DNA from: Sedimenticola sp.
GTDB lineage: Bacteria > Pseudomonadota > Gammaproteobacteria > Chromatiales > Chromatiaceae
Direction: 5' to 3'
Length of the DNA stretch: 64,000 bases
NCBI GenBank assembly: GCA_011051655.1
Contig: DRKS01000013.1
Span: 1 to 64,000, forward strand
Below, piece after piece: positions 17,337 to 28,986 of the stretch (position 1 is its first letter; each line of letters begins with the position of its first letter). The position numbers and the translations under genes were made by a program. Under the pieces are notes generated by a model. It did no database searches and was not told the origin of the DNA. It worked only from the letters and a program-made list of their open reading frames with translations.

Positions 17337-17468
17337 TGGTATATTCGCCGCAAGTATGAGCATGCGGGCGGGAAGTCCGGGATGAACAACCTCCCGGACA
17401 CAAACGAACCACCAAGGCGAGAACGAATTCACTAGCTAATGCCTGAATCCTCGGGTTCGGGTTTTTTT
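17337..17468 (+). ncRNA. Candidate small RNA or aconitase leader with terminator
   Basis: Between resB and aconitase, an extended -10 element (TGGTATATT, 17337-17345) is followed by a perfect hairpin GTCCGGGA/TCCCGGAC (17375-17382/17392-17399), an unpaired stretch rich in AACNACC-like sequence, and a terminator hairpin CCTGAATC/GGTTCGGG (17442-17449/17454-17461) with seven T residues. An RNA of about 117 nt would result, ending 51 bp before the aconitase ATG. It could be a free small RNA or an attenuating leader. No known family is recognised and the -35 box is weak. Confidence 0.5.
17442..17468 (+). terminator. Intrinsic terminator upstream of aconitase
   Basis: An 8-bp stem (two G-U pairs) with loop CTCG is followed by TTTTTTT. 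It may end the ccsA-resB transcript or a separate small RNA that starts near 17351, or act as an attenuator for the aconitase operon. The aconitase gene has its own ribosome site (GAGGGG) downstream. Confidence 0.75.
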
Positions 17469-17518
17469 ACGGCACATCACTCGGCACCATTCCGATCAAC
17501 CATGAGGGGTACATTCCA

Positions 17519-19441
17519 ATGAAGCCGTTATCCTTGACCGAAAAAATCCTGCTGGACCATCTGGTGGATGGCGACACGCTGCCACCCGCGGGAGAAGTCA
17601 TCAAAATCAAGATAGATGAGGCCTTTACACAGGATGCCACCGGCACCATGTGCATGCTTCAGCTGGAGGCCATGGGCATCAAGCGGGTCAAGCCCCTGTC
17701 CGTGAACTTCGTGGACCACAGTATGCTGCAGGTCGGCTTCCGCAACCCCGACGACCATGAATACCTGAAGACCGTGGCCGAGAAGCTGGGTATCGTCTAC
17801 TCCCCGGCGGGCACCGGCATTTGTCACTTCCTGAACATGGAAAACTTCGTCAAGCCCGGCATGACCGGCGTCGGCGCCGACAGCCACACCGTCAACGCCG
17901 GCGGCTGCGGCGCCATCTTCATGGGCGCCGGCGGCTATGACGTGGCCCTGGCCATGGCCACCGGCCAATACAGCATGCCCATGCCCCAGGTGGTCAAGGT
18001 CAACCTCACCGGCGCGCTGAAGCCGGGGGTCATGGCCATGGACGTGATCCTGAAGATGCTGGAGATCAACGGCGTCAAGGGCGGCAAGGGCATCATTTTC
18101 GAATACGGCGGCCCCGGCGTCGCCAACCTGTCGCTCACCGAACGCGCCACCATCACCAACATGGGCGCCGAGATGGGGGCCACCACCTCCATCTTCCCCA
18201 GCGACGAGCGCACCCGGGAGTTCCTGGCCAGCCACGGCCGCCCCGAGGATTACAAGCCCCTGGCCGCCGATGAGGGCGCCGAATACGCGCGCATCATCGA
18301 CATCGACCTCTCCGCCCTGGAGCCGCTGATCGCCCTCTACCCCTCCCCGGGCAACGTGGAGACCGTGGCCGCCCACGCCGGCACCAAGATCAACCAGGTC
18401 TCCGTCGGCAGCTGCACCAACAGCTCCTATGAGAACATCGCCTCCTTCGCCGAGGTGCTGAAGGGCAAGCGCGTGGCGGTGGACACCCTGCTCTATCCCG
18501 GCTCCCGCGCCGTGGCCATGCAACTGGCCGAGGCCGGCTACATCACCTCCCTGTACCACTCCGGCGTGCGCATCCAGGAGAACGGCTGCGGCGCCTGCAT
18601 CGGCCAGGGCGGCTCCCCGGTGAGCAACGGCATTTCCCTGCGCACCTTCAACCGCAACTTCCCCAAGCGCTCCGGCACCGAGACCGCCCAGGTGCACCTG
18701 GTCAGCCCGCTGGTGGCGGCCGCCTCCGCCCTGACCGGCGAGATCACCCTGCCGCCGGCCCAGCCCATCGAGTTCAAGCAGCAGCCCGCCGTGCTCGACA
18801 CCGACTCCTTCATCATGCCCCTGCCGCCGGAAGAGGCGGAGAAGGTGGAGGTCATCCGCGGACCCAACATCATGGCCCTGCCGGATTTCGACCCCCTGCC
18901 CGACCGGCTGGAGGGCGAGGTCCTGCTCAAGCTGGGCGACAACATCAGCACCGACGACATCCAGCCCGCCGGGACCTTCCTGCCCCTGCGCTCCAACGTC
19001 AAGGAGTACGCCATGCAGGCCACCTTCAGCCAAGTGGACCCCAGCTTCTCCAAGCGCGCCGTCGCCCACCGCGATGCCGGGGGACACGGCTTCATCGTCG
19101 CCCGCGAGAACTATGGCCAGGGCAGCTCCCGCGAACATGCCGCCCTCTGCCCCCGCTGGCTGGGCGTACGTGCCGTGGTGGTGGCCCAGTTCGCCCGCAT
19201 CCACGTGGCCAATCTGGTCAACTTCGGCATCGTGCCCCTGACCTTCGCCAACGAGGCGGACTACGACAAGATCAGCCAGGGCGACACCGTCTCCCTGGAC
19301 GTCTCCAACCTGGAAGGCGATCTGTTCCTGGAGGTCAAGGGCGAGAAGATTCCGCTGAACCCGGCCTTCGAGCCGGGCGACGTGGAAACCCTGAAGGCCG
19401 GCGGCGCGCTGCCTCTGTTCAAAGCAACCTACAAAGGATAA
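17519..19441 (+). CDS. acnA: Aconitate hydratase
   Basis: A 640-residue aconitase of the compact bacterial type, shorter than the roughly 890-residue AcnA of E. coli. It interconverts citrate and isocitrate through a 4Fe-4S cluster whose ligands are visible as C299 (VGSCTNSSYENIAS) and C357/C360 (ENGCGACIGQGG). The swivel domain near the C-terminus contains GQGSSREHAALCPRWLG, including the substrate-binding serine and arginine. It is the first gene of an operon with pntA and pntB, on the opposite strand to icd, ATP citrate lyase and mdh. In a reductive TCA cycle it would run from isocitrate to citrate. The ATG has GAGGGG about 8 bases upstream. Confidence 0.94.
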   Translation: MKPLSLTEKILLDHLVDGDTLPPAGEVIKIKIDEAFTQDATGTMCMLQLEAMGIKRVKPLSVNFVDHSMLQVGFRNPDDHEYLKTVAEKLGIVYSPAGTGICHFLNMENFVKPGMTGVGADSHTVNAGGCGAIFMGAGGYDVALAMATGQYSMPMPQVVKVNLTGALKPGVMAMDVILKMLEINGVKGGKGIIFEYGGPGVANLSLTERATITNMGAEMGATTSIFPSDERTREFLASHGRPEDYKPLAADEGAEYARIIDIDLSALEPLIALYPSPGNVETVAAHAGTKINQVSVGSCTNSSYENIASFAEVLKGKRVAVDTLLYPGSRAVAMQLAEAGYITSLYHSGVRIQENGCGACIGQGGSPVSNGISLRTFNRNFPKRSGTETAQVHLVSPLVAAASALTGEITLPPAQPIEFKQQPAVLDTDSFIMPLPPEEAEKVEVIRGPNIMALPDFDPLPDRLEGEVLLKLGDNISTDDIQPAGTFLPLRSNVKEYAMQATFSQVDPSFSKRAVAHRDAGGHGFIVARENYGQGSSREHAALCPRWLGVRAVVVAQFARIHVANLVNFGIVPLTFANEADYDKISQGDTVSLDVSNLEGDLFLEVKGEKIPLNPAFEPGDVETLKAGGALPLFKATYKG

Positions 19442-19447
19442 TCCGGC

Positions 19448-21019
19448 ATGGCTATGAAGATCGGCATTCCAAAAGAGGTCCATGAGGGGGAGCGGCGCGT
19501 CGCCGCAACCCCGGAGACCGCTGAACGCATTCAGAAACTGGGGTTCTCAGTGGCCATCGAGGCCGGGGCCGGCGCCGGGGCCAACTTTTCCGACGACGCC
19601 TACCGCGAGGCGGGCGTGGAAGTGGTGGAGGACACAAAGGCCCTGTGGGCCCAGTCGGACATCGTGCTGAAGGTGCGGGCGCCGGAGCCCCATCCGGCCC
19701 TGGGGGTCCACGAGAGTGAGCTGCTGCACGAAGGCGCCACTCTCATCAGCTTCATCTGGCCCGCCCAGAACGAGGACCTGATGAACAAGCTCAAGGCGCG
19801 CAAGGCCACCGTCCTGGCCATGGACAGCGTGCCCCGCATCTCCCGCGCCCAGAAGCTGGACGCCCTGAGCTCCATGGCCAACATCGCCGGCTACCGCGCC
19901 GTGGTGGAGGCATCCAACCGGTTCGGACGTTTCTTCACCGGCCAGGTGACCGCCGCCGGCAAGGTGCCGCCGGCCAAGATCCTGGTGATCGGTGCCGGCG
20001 TCGCCGGGCTGGCCGCCATCGGCGCGGCCAGCAGCATGGGCGCCATCGTGCGCGCCTTCGACACCCGCCCCGAGGTGAAGGAGCAGGTGGAGAGCATGGG
20101 GGCCGAGTTCCTCATGCTCGATTTCGAGGAACAGGAAGACGGCTCCCCCGGCACCGGCTACGCCAAGACCATGAGCAAGGAGTTCATCGAGGCGGAGATG
20201 AAGCTGTTCGCCGAGCAGGCGATGGAGGTGGACATCATCATCACCACCGCCCTGATCCCCGGCAAGCCGGCTCCCGAGCTGATCACCTCCGGCATGGTGG
20301 AATCCATGAAAGACGGCAGCGTCATCGTGGATCTGGCCGCCGAGCAGGGGGGCAACTGCGCCCTCACCGAGCCCGGCAAGGTGGTCACCAGGCACGGCGT
20401 CACCATCATCGGCTACACCGATCTGCCCAGCCGCCTGGCCACCCAGTCCAGCCAGCTCTACGGCACCAACCTGCGGCACCTGCTGACGGACCTGACCCCC
20501 GAAAAGAACGGCGAGATCCTGGTGAACATGGAGGATGACGTCATCCGCGGCGCCACCGTCATCAAGGAAGGCGAGATCACCTGGCCGCCACCGCCGATCC
20601 AGGTCTCCGCGGCCCCCGCCAAGCCGGCCCCGGCCGTGGCGGCGCCGCCTCAGCCGGAAGAGAAGGAGGAGGAGAAGAACAAGTACGCCGGCCTCATCGG
20701 CCTGGGCATCGGCGGCGCCCTGATCGCCGCCATGGGGCAGGTCTCCCCACCGGAGTTCCTGGCCCACTTCACCGTGTTCGTGCTTGCCTGCTTCGTCGGC
20801 TACATGGTGATCTGGAACGTGACCCCGGCCCTGCACACCCCGCTCATGAGCGTGACCAACGCCATCAGCGGCATTATCGTGGTGGGCGCACTGCTGCAGG
20901 TATCGAGTTCCAGCGGCCTGGTGGTGTTTCTGGCCTTTATCGCCATTCTGATCGCCACCATCAACATCGCGGGCGGTTTCGCCGTGACTCAGCGCATGCT
21001 GAAGATGTTCCAGAAATAA
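19448..21019 (+). CDS. pntA: Proton-translocating NAD(P) transhydrogenase, alpha subunit
   Basis: A 523-residue PntA. Domain I (about 1-380) binds NAD(H), with [20 protein letters not shown] at the start and the Rossmann motif [16 protein letters not shown] proline/alanine-rich linker ([20 protein letters not shown]) leads to about four membrane helices ([13 protein letters not shown] onward). With PntB it moves hydride between NADH and NADP coupled to proton flow, providing NADPH for the NADP-type isocitrate dehydrogenase and biosynthesis. It begins 6 bp after aconitase and ends 6 bp before pntB, so the three genes are one operon. Confidence 0.95.
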   Translation: MAMKIGIPKEVHEGERRVAATPETAERIQKLGFSVAIEAGAGAGANFSDDAYREAGVEVVEDTKALWAQSDIVLKVRAPEPHPALGVHESELLHEGATLISFIWPAQNEDLMNKLKARKATVLAMDSVPRISRAQKLDALSSMANIAGYRAVVEASNRFGRFFTGQVTAAGKVPPAKILVIGAGVAGLAAIGAASSMGAIVRAFDTRPEVKEQVESMGAEFLMLDFEEQEDGSPGTGYAKTMSKEFIEAEMKLFAEQAMEVDIIITTALIPGKPAPELITSGMVESMKDGSVIVDLAAEQGGNCALTEPGKVVTRHGVTIIGYTDLPSRLATQSSQLYGTNLRHLLTDLTPEKNGEILVNMEDDVIRGATVIKEGEITWPPPPIQVSAAPAKPAPAVAAPPQPEEKEEEKNKYAGLIGLGIGGALIAAMGQVSPPEFLAHFTVFVLACFVGYMVIWNVTPALHTPLMSVTNAISGIIVVGALLQVSSSSGLVVFLAFIAILIATINIAGGFAVTQRMLKMFQK

Positions 21020-21025
21020 GGGGAT

Positions 21026-22450
21026 GTGGAAATGAGTTCAGGTTTACAAACAGCTTTCTACATCATCTCGGCGGTGCTCTTCATCCTGGCCCTGGGCGGC
21101 CTGAGCCATCCGGAAACGGCCCGCCGCGGCAACCTCTACGGCATAGTCGGCATGGCCCTGGCACTGATCGCCACCATCTTCGGCGAACAGGTCCACGGCG
21201 GCGGCTACGCCTGGCTGGCGGTGGCCATGATCATCGGCAGCGGCATCGGCGGCTATCTGGCCCTCAAGGTCCAGATGACCGAAATGCCGGAACTGGTGGC
21301 CATTCTGCACAGCTTCGTCGGCATGGCCGCGGTGCTGGTGGGCTACGCCGGTTATTTCGGGCCTTCGGCCGACAGCGGCGGCCACGCCCTCAGCGGAGCG
21401 GCCGTCACCATCCACGAGATCGAGATCTACCTCGGGGTGCTGATCGGCGCCGTCACCTTCACCGGCTCGGTGGTCGCCTTCGGCAAGCTCAAGGGCATCA
21501 TCACCAGCAAGCCGGTGCTGCTGCCCGGCCGTCACTGGCTGAACCTCGGCCTGGGGGTCGTCTGCGTCTTCCTGGCCACCGGCTTCGTGGGCGGTGAGCA
21601 CAGCACGGGCGCCATCGCCGCGCTCATCGTCATGACCATTATCGCCTTCGCCTTCGGGGTTCACATGGTGATGGCCATCGGCGGCGCGGACATGCCCGTG
21701 GTGGTCTCCATGCTCAACAGCTACTCGGGATGGGCGGCGGCGGCCACCGGCTTCATGCTGAACAACGACCTGCTGATCGTCACCGGCGCACTGGTGGGCT
21801 CCAGCGGCGCCATCCTCTCCTATATCATGTGCCGGGCCATGAACCGCAAGTTCCTGGCGGTTATCGCGGGCGGATTCGGCACGGCGGGCGGGACGGCGGC
21901 CGCGGGCGACGGCGAGCAGCAGGAGTACGCCCCCGCCACCTCCCCGGAGGAAGTGGCCGAGTTGCTGGACAGCTCCAAGCAGGTGATCATCGTGCCCGGT
22001 TACGGTATGGCGGTGGCCCAGGCCCAGCACACCATCAACGAGATCACGCGCAAGCTGCGCGCCAAGGACATCAACGTGCGATTCGCCATCCATCCCGTAG
22101 CGGGGCGCATGCCGGGCCACATGAACGTCCTGCTGGCCGAGGCCAAGGTGCCCTATGACATCGTGCTGGAAATGGATGAGATCAACGAGGACTTCCCGGA
22201 GACGGATGCCGTCCTGGTCATTGGCGCCAACGATATCGTCAACCCCAGCGCCCTGGACGACCCCAACAGCCCCATCGCCGGCATGCCGGTGCTGGAGGTC
22301 TGGAAGGCGGGCACCGTGGTGGTCATGAAGCGTGGCAAGGGAACAGGCTACGCCGGCGTGGACAATCCCCTGTTTTTCAGGGACAACACCCGCATGCTGT
22401 ACGGCGACGCCAAGGCCAGCGCGGACGCCATCCTGTCCAACCTCGGCTGA
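21026..22450 (+). CDS. pntB: Proton-translocating NAD(P) transhydrogenase, beta subunit
   Basis: A 474-residue PntB with about eight or nine N-terminal membrane helices (residues 1-290) and the NADP(H)-binding domain III at the C-terminus ([53 protein letters not shown]). Length and motifs are those of a complete subunit. The preceding segment [20 protein letters not shown]-like helices carry the expected polar residues. It closes the acnA-pntA-pntB operon and is followed by a strong terminator. Confidence 0.95.
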   Translation: MEMSSGLQTAFYIISAVLFILALGGLSHPETARRGNLYGIVGMALALIATIFGEQVHGGGYAWLAVAMIIGSGIGGYLALKVQMTEMPELVAILHSFVGMAAVLVGYAGYFGPSADSGGHALSGAAVTIHEIEIYLGVLIGAVTFTGSVVAFGKLKGIITSKPVLLPGRHWLNLGLGVVCVFLATGFVGGEHSTGAIAALIVMTIIAFAFGVHMVMAIGGADMPVVVSMLNSYSGWAAAATGFMLNNDLLIVTGALVGSSGAILSYIMCRAMNRKFLAVIAGGFGTAGGTAAAGDGEQQEYAPATSPEEVAELLDSSKQVIIVPGYGMAVAQAQHTINEITRKLRAKDINVRFAIHPVAGRMPGHMNVLLAEAKVPYDIVLEMDEINEDFPETDAVLVIGANDIVNPSALDDPNSPIAGMPVLEVWKAGTVVVMKRGKGTGYAGVDNPLFFRDNTRMLYGDAKASADAILSNLG

Positions 22451-22489
22451 TCTGATGATCTACCCAATTTAAATTTGGGACAAAAAAGG

Positions 22490-22519
22490 CCCTCCCCAGA
22501 CCGGGGAGGGTCTTTTTTT
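22490..22519. terminator. Bidirectional intrinsic terminator between pntB and pagL
   Basis: CCCTCCCC/GGGGAGGG form a perfect 8-bp stem with a 5-nt loop. On the plus strand it is followed by TCTTTTTTTTT; on the minus strand by CCTTTTTT. It therefore ends both pntB and the convergent pagL-like gene. Confidence 0.9.
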
Positions 22520-22522
22520 TTG

Positions 22523-23095
22523 TTAAAACCGAAAGCCCAGGCGCAAGCCAAGCGTATCCATTCCCTCATTGGGGGAAGTCAGATAAGCGTTGGATACATG
22601 ATCAAAGGCAACAGACAGGCGCACACTCTGGCTAAATGAATAACCAACCTCTATTGGAAACCTTACCAATACCCTTGAGCCCAACTCTTTTTTTCCTTCC
22701 TCTGATGTATCTATTTCACCGTCATGCACGGCCAATCCCGCACCCAGGTTCAAGAATATACCTGACTTAAAGTCATACTCCCAAAGGAGTCCGGCATAGA
22801 CCTTATTAGTATCCCCACTATCATTAACGCTGATGCCGATATTAGGGCGCACATATCCGGAAAGCAGATCAAAGCTCGCAGAACCGAAGATATACTCGGC
22901 GTTGTAATCTATGCCACCTTCACGGCGGAAGCCACTCCATAAACCGTCTACATCGTGGGCCAATATTCCAAATCGCACCTCGGATTTCCGCGTCCTCCCT
23001 TGCCCATCCGCAGTAGTTTCAGCATGGGCATAAGAGGCTATGCCCAGGAATGCAATGAAGGCCATGGAGAGCAATCCATGGCTCCGGGTCGACAT
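22523..23095 (-). CDS. pagL: PagL-like lipid A 3-O-deacylase (outer-membrane barrel)
   Basis: A 190-residue exported protein beginning MSTRSHGLLSMAFIAF with a signal peptide cleaved near AHA/ET, followed by an eight-stranded-type beta-barrel of alternating residues and a terminal phenylalanine (LGLRLGFRF), typical of outer-membrane proteins. The C-terminal part has FDHVSNAYLTSPNEGMD: His-x-Ser plus a downstream Glu, which match the His-Ser-Glu triad of PagL. Such enzymes remove an acyl chain from lipid A. An in-frame start at 23239 would add 48 residues that do not look like a signal sequence, so I prefer 23095, although its ribosome site is weak. Confidence 0.78.
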   Translation of the reverse strand: MSTRSHGLLSMAFIAFLGIASYAHAETTADGQGRTRKSEVRFGILAHDVDGLWSGFRREGGIDYNAEYIFGSASFDLLSGYVRPNIGISVNDSGDTNKVYAGLLWEYDFKSGIFLNLGAGLAVHDGEIDTSEEGKKELGSRVLVRFPIEVGYSFSQSVRLSVAFDHVSNAYLTSPNEGMDTLGLRLGFRF

Positions 23096-23346
23096 CAGTT
23101 GCTTAGTGCCCCCACCTGTTGATGAGTACGCACGCTTTTTAGCGGGAAATATGGATCTATCGTTAAGAAGAAAAACCGAACCCACCATAGCGGCGCTGAA
23201 GCGCCCTTGAATAAAAAGCATTATTAGTCTCCCTGTCACTGTCTGTGGATTCAGCCCCGATCCATTTTTAGAGCAACATTCATCATTGTCAACCGCATGA
23301 CATACATCCAGTGGAACAGAGGGGCATTATTACTACAAAAAGAAAA

Positions 23347-23371
23347 AGGCGCATCCAAAATGGATGCGCCT
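23347..23371 (-). terminator. Intrinsic terminator after icd
   Basis: AGGCGCATCC/GGATGCGCCT form a perfect 10-bp stem. On the minus strand the hairpin is followed by TTTTTCTTTTTG, a standard intrinsic terminator for the isocitrate dehydrogenase gene about 110 bp upstream. A second imperfect hairpin with arms AACCCTG/CAGGGTT lies at about 23402-23422. Confidence 0.85.
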
Positions 23372-23430
23372 CCCCTGTTGCAGTTTACGCCGTGGGAGAG
23401 AAACCCTGAACCAACCAGGGTTCTCCTGCC

Positions 23431-26179
<2,749 letters not shown>

Positions 26180-28942
26180 TTAGCCTACATAGGTGACCTT
26201 GCTGGCCGGGGTGCGGGTGTCCATGTTGCGGCCGCGGTTGGTATGGTCGTCGATCTCCGCCGCGCTGCCGATCATGCGTCCGTACACGAACACGGTGAAG
26301 GCGGCCGCTTCAAGCTGCTGCTCGGTGACCTTGCCTTCGGCATAGGGCCGCCACAGCATCTTGAGCAGGATCACCGCAATCACGGCATCCACGTTGACGC
26401 AGTAGACGTTCTTGCTGACGCCCACCTTGCACAGGGCCTCCACCAGTTCGTGGTAGTACTCCAGGAAGATGTTGTAGGCCCCCTGCTTTTTGATCAGGTC
26501 CCGCACGAACACTTCCCGGGGGTCGAAATTGACATCCTTGCCCTTGAACACCGGATGGTTGATGCAGGGGATCTTGGCGTAGGACAGTTCACCCGCGGCC
26601 TTGGCCTTGGTCTTGTACTCCTTGTACTCCTTGGCGTACTTGAGGGCCATGCCGGCGAGATCCAGGCCGTGGTCGGGATCCCCCGGATCCTTGAGGCCGG
26701 AGTCCCTGAACTGCTGCATCAGGAAGGCCATGGCCTCGAAGCCGTTGCCGCCGTGGGCGTAGCCGGTGTGGGAGAGGAAACCAAGATAGCATTTGTTGAC
26801 CTGCACCCGCTCCGGCACCTCGGGACCGTCGGCGCTGACCGCGCCCTTGGCCCCCTGGGCGGAGATGGTGCCGGGGCCGTTGGTGGTCAGCAGGCCCAGC
26901 AGGATGGACAGGGCGAACAGCTCGCCCTCGTCCGCCTTCCTGCTCAGCAGCGCCAGGTGGGCCGTCTCGGTGAAGCCCCAGTCGTTCATCAGCTCCTGCT
27001 CGCTGACGCCGCAGAAGCTCCCTTCCTGCTGCTGATCGGCGGCGCCGGAAGAGCCTATCAGGGTGCTGAAGATGCGCAGGTGCCAGGGCATGTTCACCAG
27101 GGTGAACACGGAGACCCGCTTGTGCATCAGGGGCTTCCATACCAGGTGGCTGGCCGCCGCGGCCGGGATGGCATCCTCGGCGACGGCCTTGCCGGTGCGC
27201 TCGGCCAGGGCCTCGAGAAAGCGCAGGAAAACGGATTTGACGCCGCGGCTCTTCAGCGCCGCCAGCATGCCTTCGCTGCGGACCGTGGCGCTGTCCGCCA
27301 GCAGGGCGTCGGCGGCGGAGCCGGAAGCAGCCTCTTCCACCTGGGCGCCGATGTCGAAGTCCTCGTCGGCCGGATCGGACAGGCCGGACTGGCCGAACAG
27401 GTCTTTCAGGGCCTCGGCCGCAGCCTTGGCGCCGGCCACCTCGTTGGGACCGACAATCGCCAGCGCGGAGGCAAGCACGGTATTGGGGCTGTTACCCGCC
27501 GCGCGGGCCGCATCGGCCGCGGCTATGGTCATTTCCCCGGCCTGATTCACATAGGCGTTGAGGACCACGTTCACCAGGGCCCGGCCGTTCTCATCCGGAT
27601 ACTCACGGGCCAGCGCCAGCACCAGGTTCTCCTCGAAGCTGTGGGTCGAGGCATCCAGGACGCTCACGCCCTGGAGGCGGCTCACCTGGGTCTTCGGGTC
27701 CATCATGGAGGCGCCGGAGGCGTCCTTCATGGACTGGCGCGGGAAGACCACGCCCACCTGCTTGGCCAGGGCGGCGATCTGCTCATTGTAGGGCGGCATG
27801 GCCTCCACCACCGGCAGATCCAGCTCCGGCGGCAGGCCGATATCCAGGTCGCTGGCGAACCAGGGCTTCAGGGAGAGATCGCCCCTGGGCTCGAAGTCGG
27901 GCTCAACGCCGTTGAGGGCCATGACCGCCGTCATGGCCGCCGGGATGTGAGCGATATTGGTCACCACCGCGCCCTTGGCGGTGCAGACCGGGTTTTCCGG
28001 GGTGTACAGGGCGTCCACCCCGAACTTCTCCATGAACCAGCGCTCCTTGGCCTCGGCATTGTCGCCGGAGCCGGCAATGGCCCCGGCATGGCCGCAGGCG
28101 CGGGTCAGCTTGGCCTTCCAGCGGCCCACCACGCAGGCCACCACGGGCTTTTTGAATACCACGTCCTGCTCGTAATAACCGCCGGGCTCGATGTACATCA
28201 CCGCCCCCTTGCTGCGGTCATCGTTTTGGAAGGCGTGGGCGAATTCCGGGGCGGCGAAGTGGATGTAGACATCCTTGCCGGAGGAGATGGAAGCCGTGGT
28301 GCCCCAGCCCGCCGTCAGCAGATAGGTCGCGATGGTGGTGGTAAAGTTACCGGAATTGGAGAACAGGGCGATGGAGCCCGGCACCAGGGATTCCTCGGGG
28401 GCGTTGCCGCCCAGGGCGCCGCCGATGCGCACGTGATGGTGGGCGTCGGCGATGCCGAGGCAGTTGGCGCCAAAGGCGTCCACGCCCTGCTGCTGGCAAT
28501 ACTGGCGAATGATGCGGGCATCCGACAGGGGCACCTTCTCGGTGAGGATGACCACCTTGTTGATGTCCGGGTTGACCCGCACCGCCTCGATGACCGAGTC
28601 CTTCACGCCGGAGGGCGGCACATAGACCACGGCCACGTTGAACTGGTGACCCGCCTCCAGCGCCTCGGCCACGTTGTTGTAAACGGGAATGTCGCCGATC
28701 TCGGTCTTCATCACCGAGCCGGAACGGCCCGGCATGGTGCCGCAGACGATATTGCCGCCGGAATAGACATGGCTGACGGGGGTTACGGTGCGGCTCTCGC
28801 CGCCCAAAATATTCAATACGCACACCCGGTCTTCCTTGGTGGCGATCTGCTCCAGGGAATCGATTCCCACATAGTAATGCTCAAAAGCCGCTACGCCGCG
28901 CGGAATCCGGCTACGCTTTCCAGAACTGGTTATGGATGACAT
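26180..28942 (-). CDS. aclA: ATP citrate lyase, large subunit (CoA-ligase + citrate synthase domains)
   Basis: A 920-residue subunit. Residues 1-330 are like succinyl-CoA synthetase alpha, with the CoA-binding fold and the phosphohistidine loop GHAGAIAGSGD (His285). The C-terminal part (about 600-920) is citrate-synthase-like (NKCYLGFLSHTGYAHGGNGF; EVFVRDLIKKQGAYNIFLEY). A linker of about 250 residues in between makes it some 300 residues longer than the roughly 608-residue AclA of Chlorobium. Together with the small subunit it cleaves citrate with ATP and CoA to acetyl-CoA and oxaloacetate, the key step of the reductive TCA cycle. The length and pairing fit the type II enzyme reported from gammaproteobacterial tubeworm symbionts; that assignment is inference. 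Upstream by 44 bp is the small-subunit gene. Confidence 0.88.
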   Translation of the reverse strand: MSSITSSGKRSRIPRGVAAFEHYYVGIDSLEQIATKEDRVCVLNILGGESRTVTPVSHVYSGGNIVCGTMPGRSGSVMKTEIGDIPVYNNVAEALEAGHQFNVAVVYVPPSGVKDSVIEAVRVNPDINKVVILTEKVPLSDARIIRQYCQQQGVDAFGANCLGIADAHHHVRIGGALGGNAPEESLVPGSIALFSNSGNFTTTIATYLLTAGWGTTASISSGKDVYIHFAAPEFAHAFQNDDRSKGAVMYIEPGGYYEQDVVFKKPVVACVVGRWKAKLTRACGHAGAIAGSGDNAEAKERWFMEKFGVDALYTPENPVCTAKGAVVTNIAHIPAAMTAVMALNGVEPDFEPRGDLSLKPWFASDLDIGLPPELDLPVVEAMPPYNEQIAALAKQVGVVFPRQSMKDASGASMMDPKTQVSRLQGVSVLDASTHSFEENLVLALAREYPDENGRALVNVVLNAYVNQAGEMTIAAADAARAAGNSPNTVLASALAIVGPNEVAGAKAAAEALKDLFGQSGLSDPADEDFDIGAQVEEAASGSAADALLADSATVRSEGMLAALKSRGVKSVFLRFLEALAERTGKAVAEDAIPAAAASHLVWKPLMHKRVSVFTLVNMPWHLRIFSTLIGSSGAADQQQEGSFCGVSEQELMNDWGFTETAHLALLSRKADEGELFALSILLGLLTTNGPGTISAQGAKGAVSADGPEVPERVQVNKCYLGFLSHTGYAHGGNGFEAMAFLMQQFRDSGLKDPGDPDHGLDLAGMALKYAKEYKEYKTKAKAAGELSYAKIPCINHPVFKGKDVNFDPREVFVRDLIKKQGAYNIFLEYYHELVEALCKVGVSKNVYCVNVDAVIAVILLKMLWRPYAEGKVTEQQLEAAAFTVFVYGRMIGSAAEIDDHTNRGRNMDTRTPASKVTYVG

Positions 28943-28986
28943 GCTGAACCTCTATTCTTTGATTCTGTAACTGACCGTGACTTGTA

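Noticed and set aside
26243-28939. Plus-strand open frame of about 898 codons opposite ATP citrate lyase
   Set aside because: It mirrors the high-GC coding strand of a well-supported enzyme, is His/Gly/Val-rich as antisense frames are, and has no domain or ribosome site. The same holds for long antisense frames opposite aconitase (17528-19483), pntA, icd and the vWA gene.
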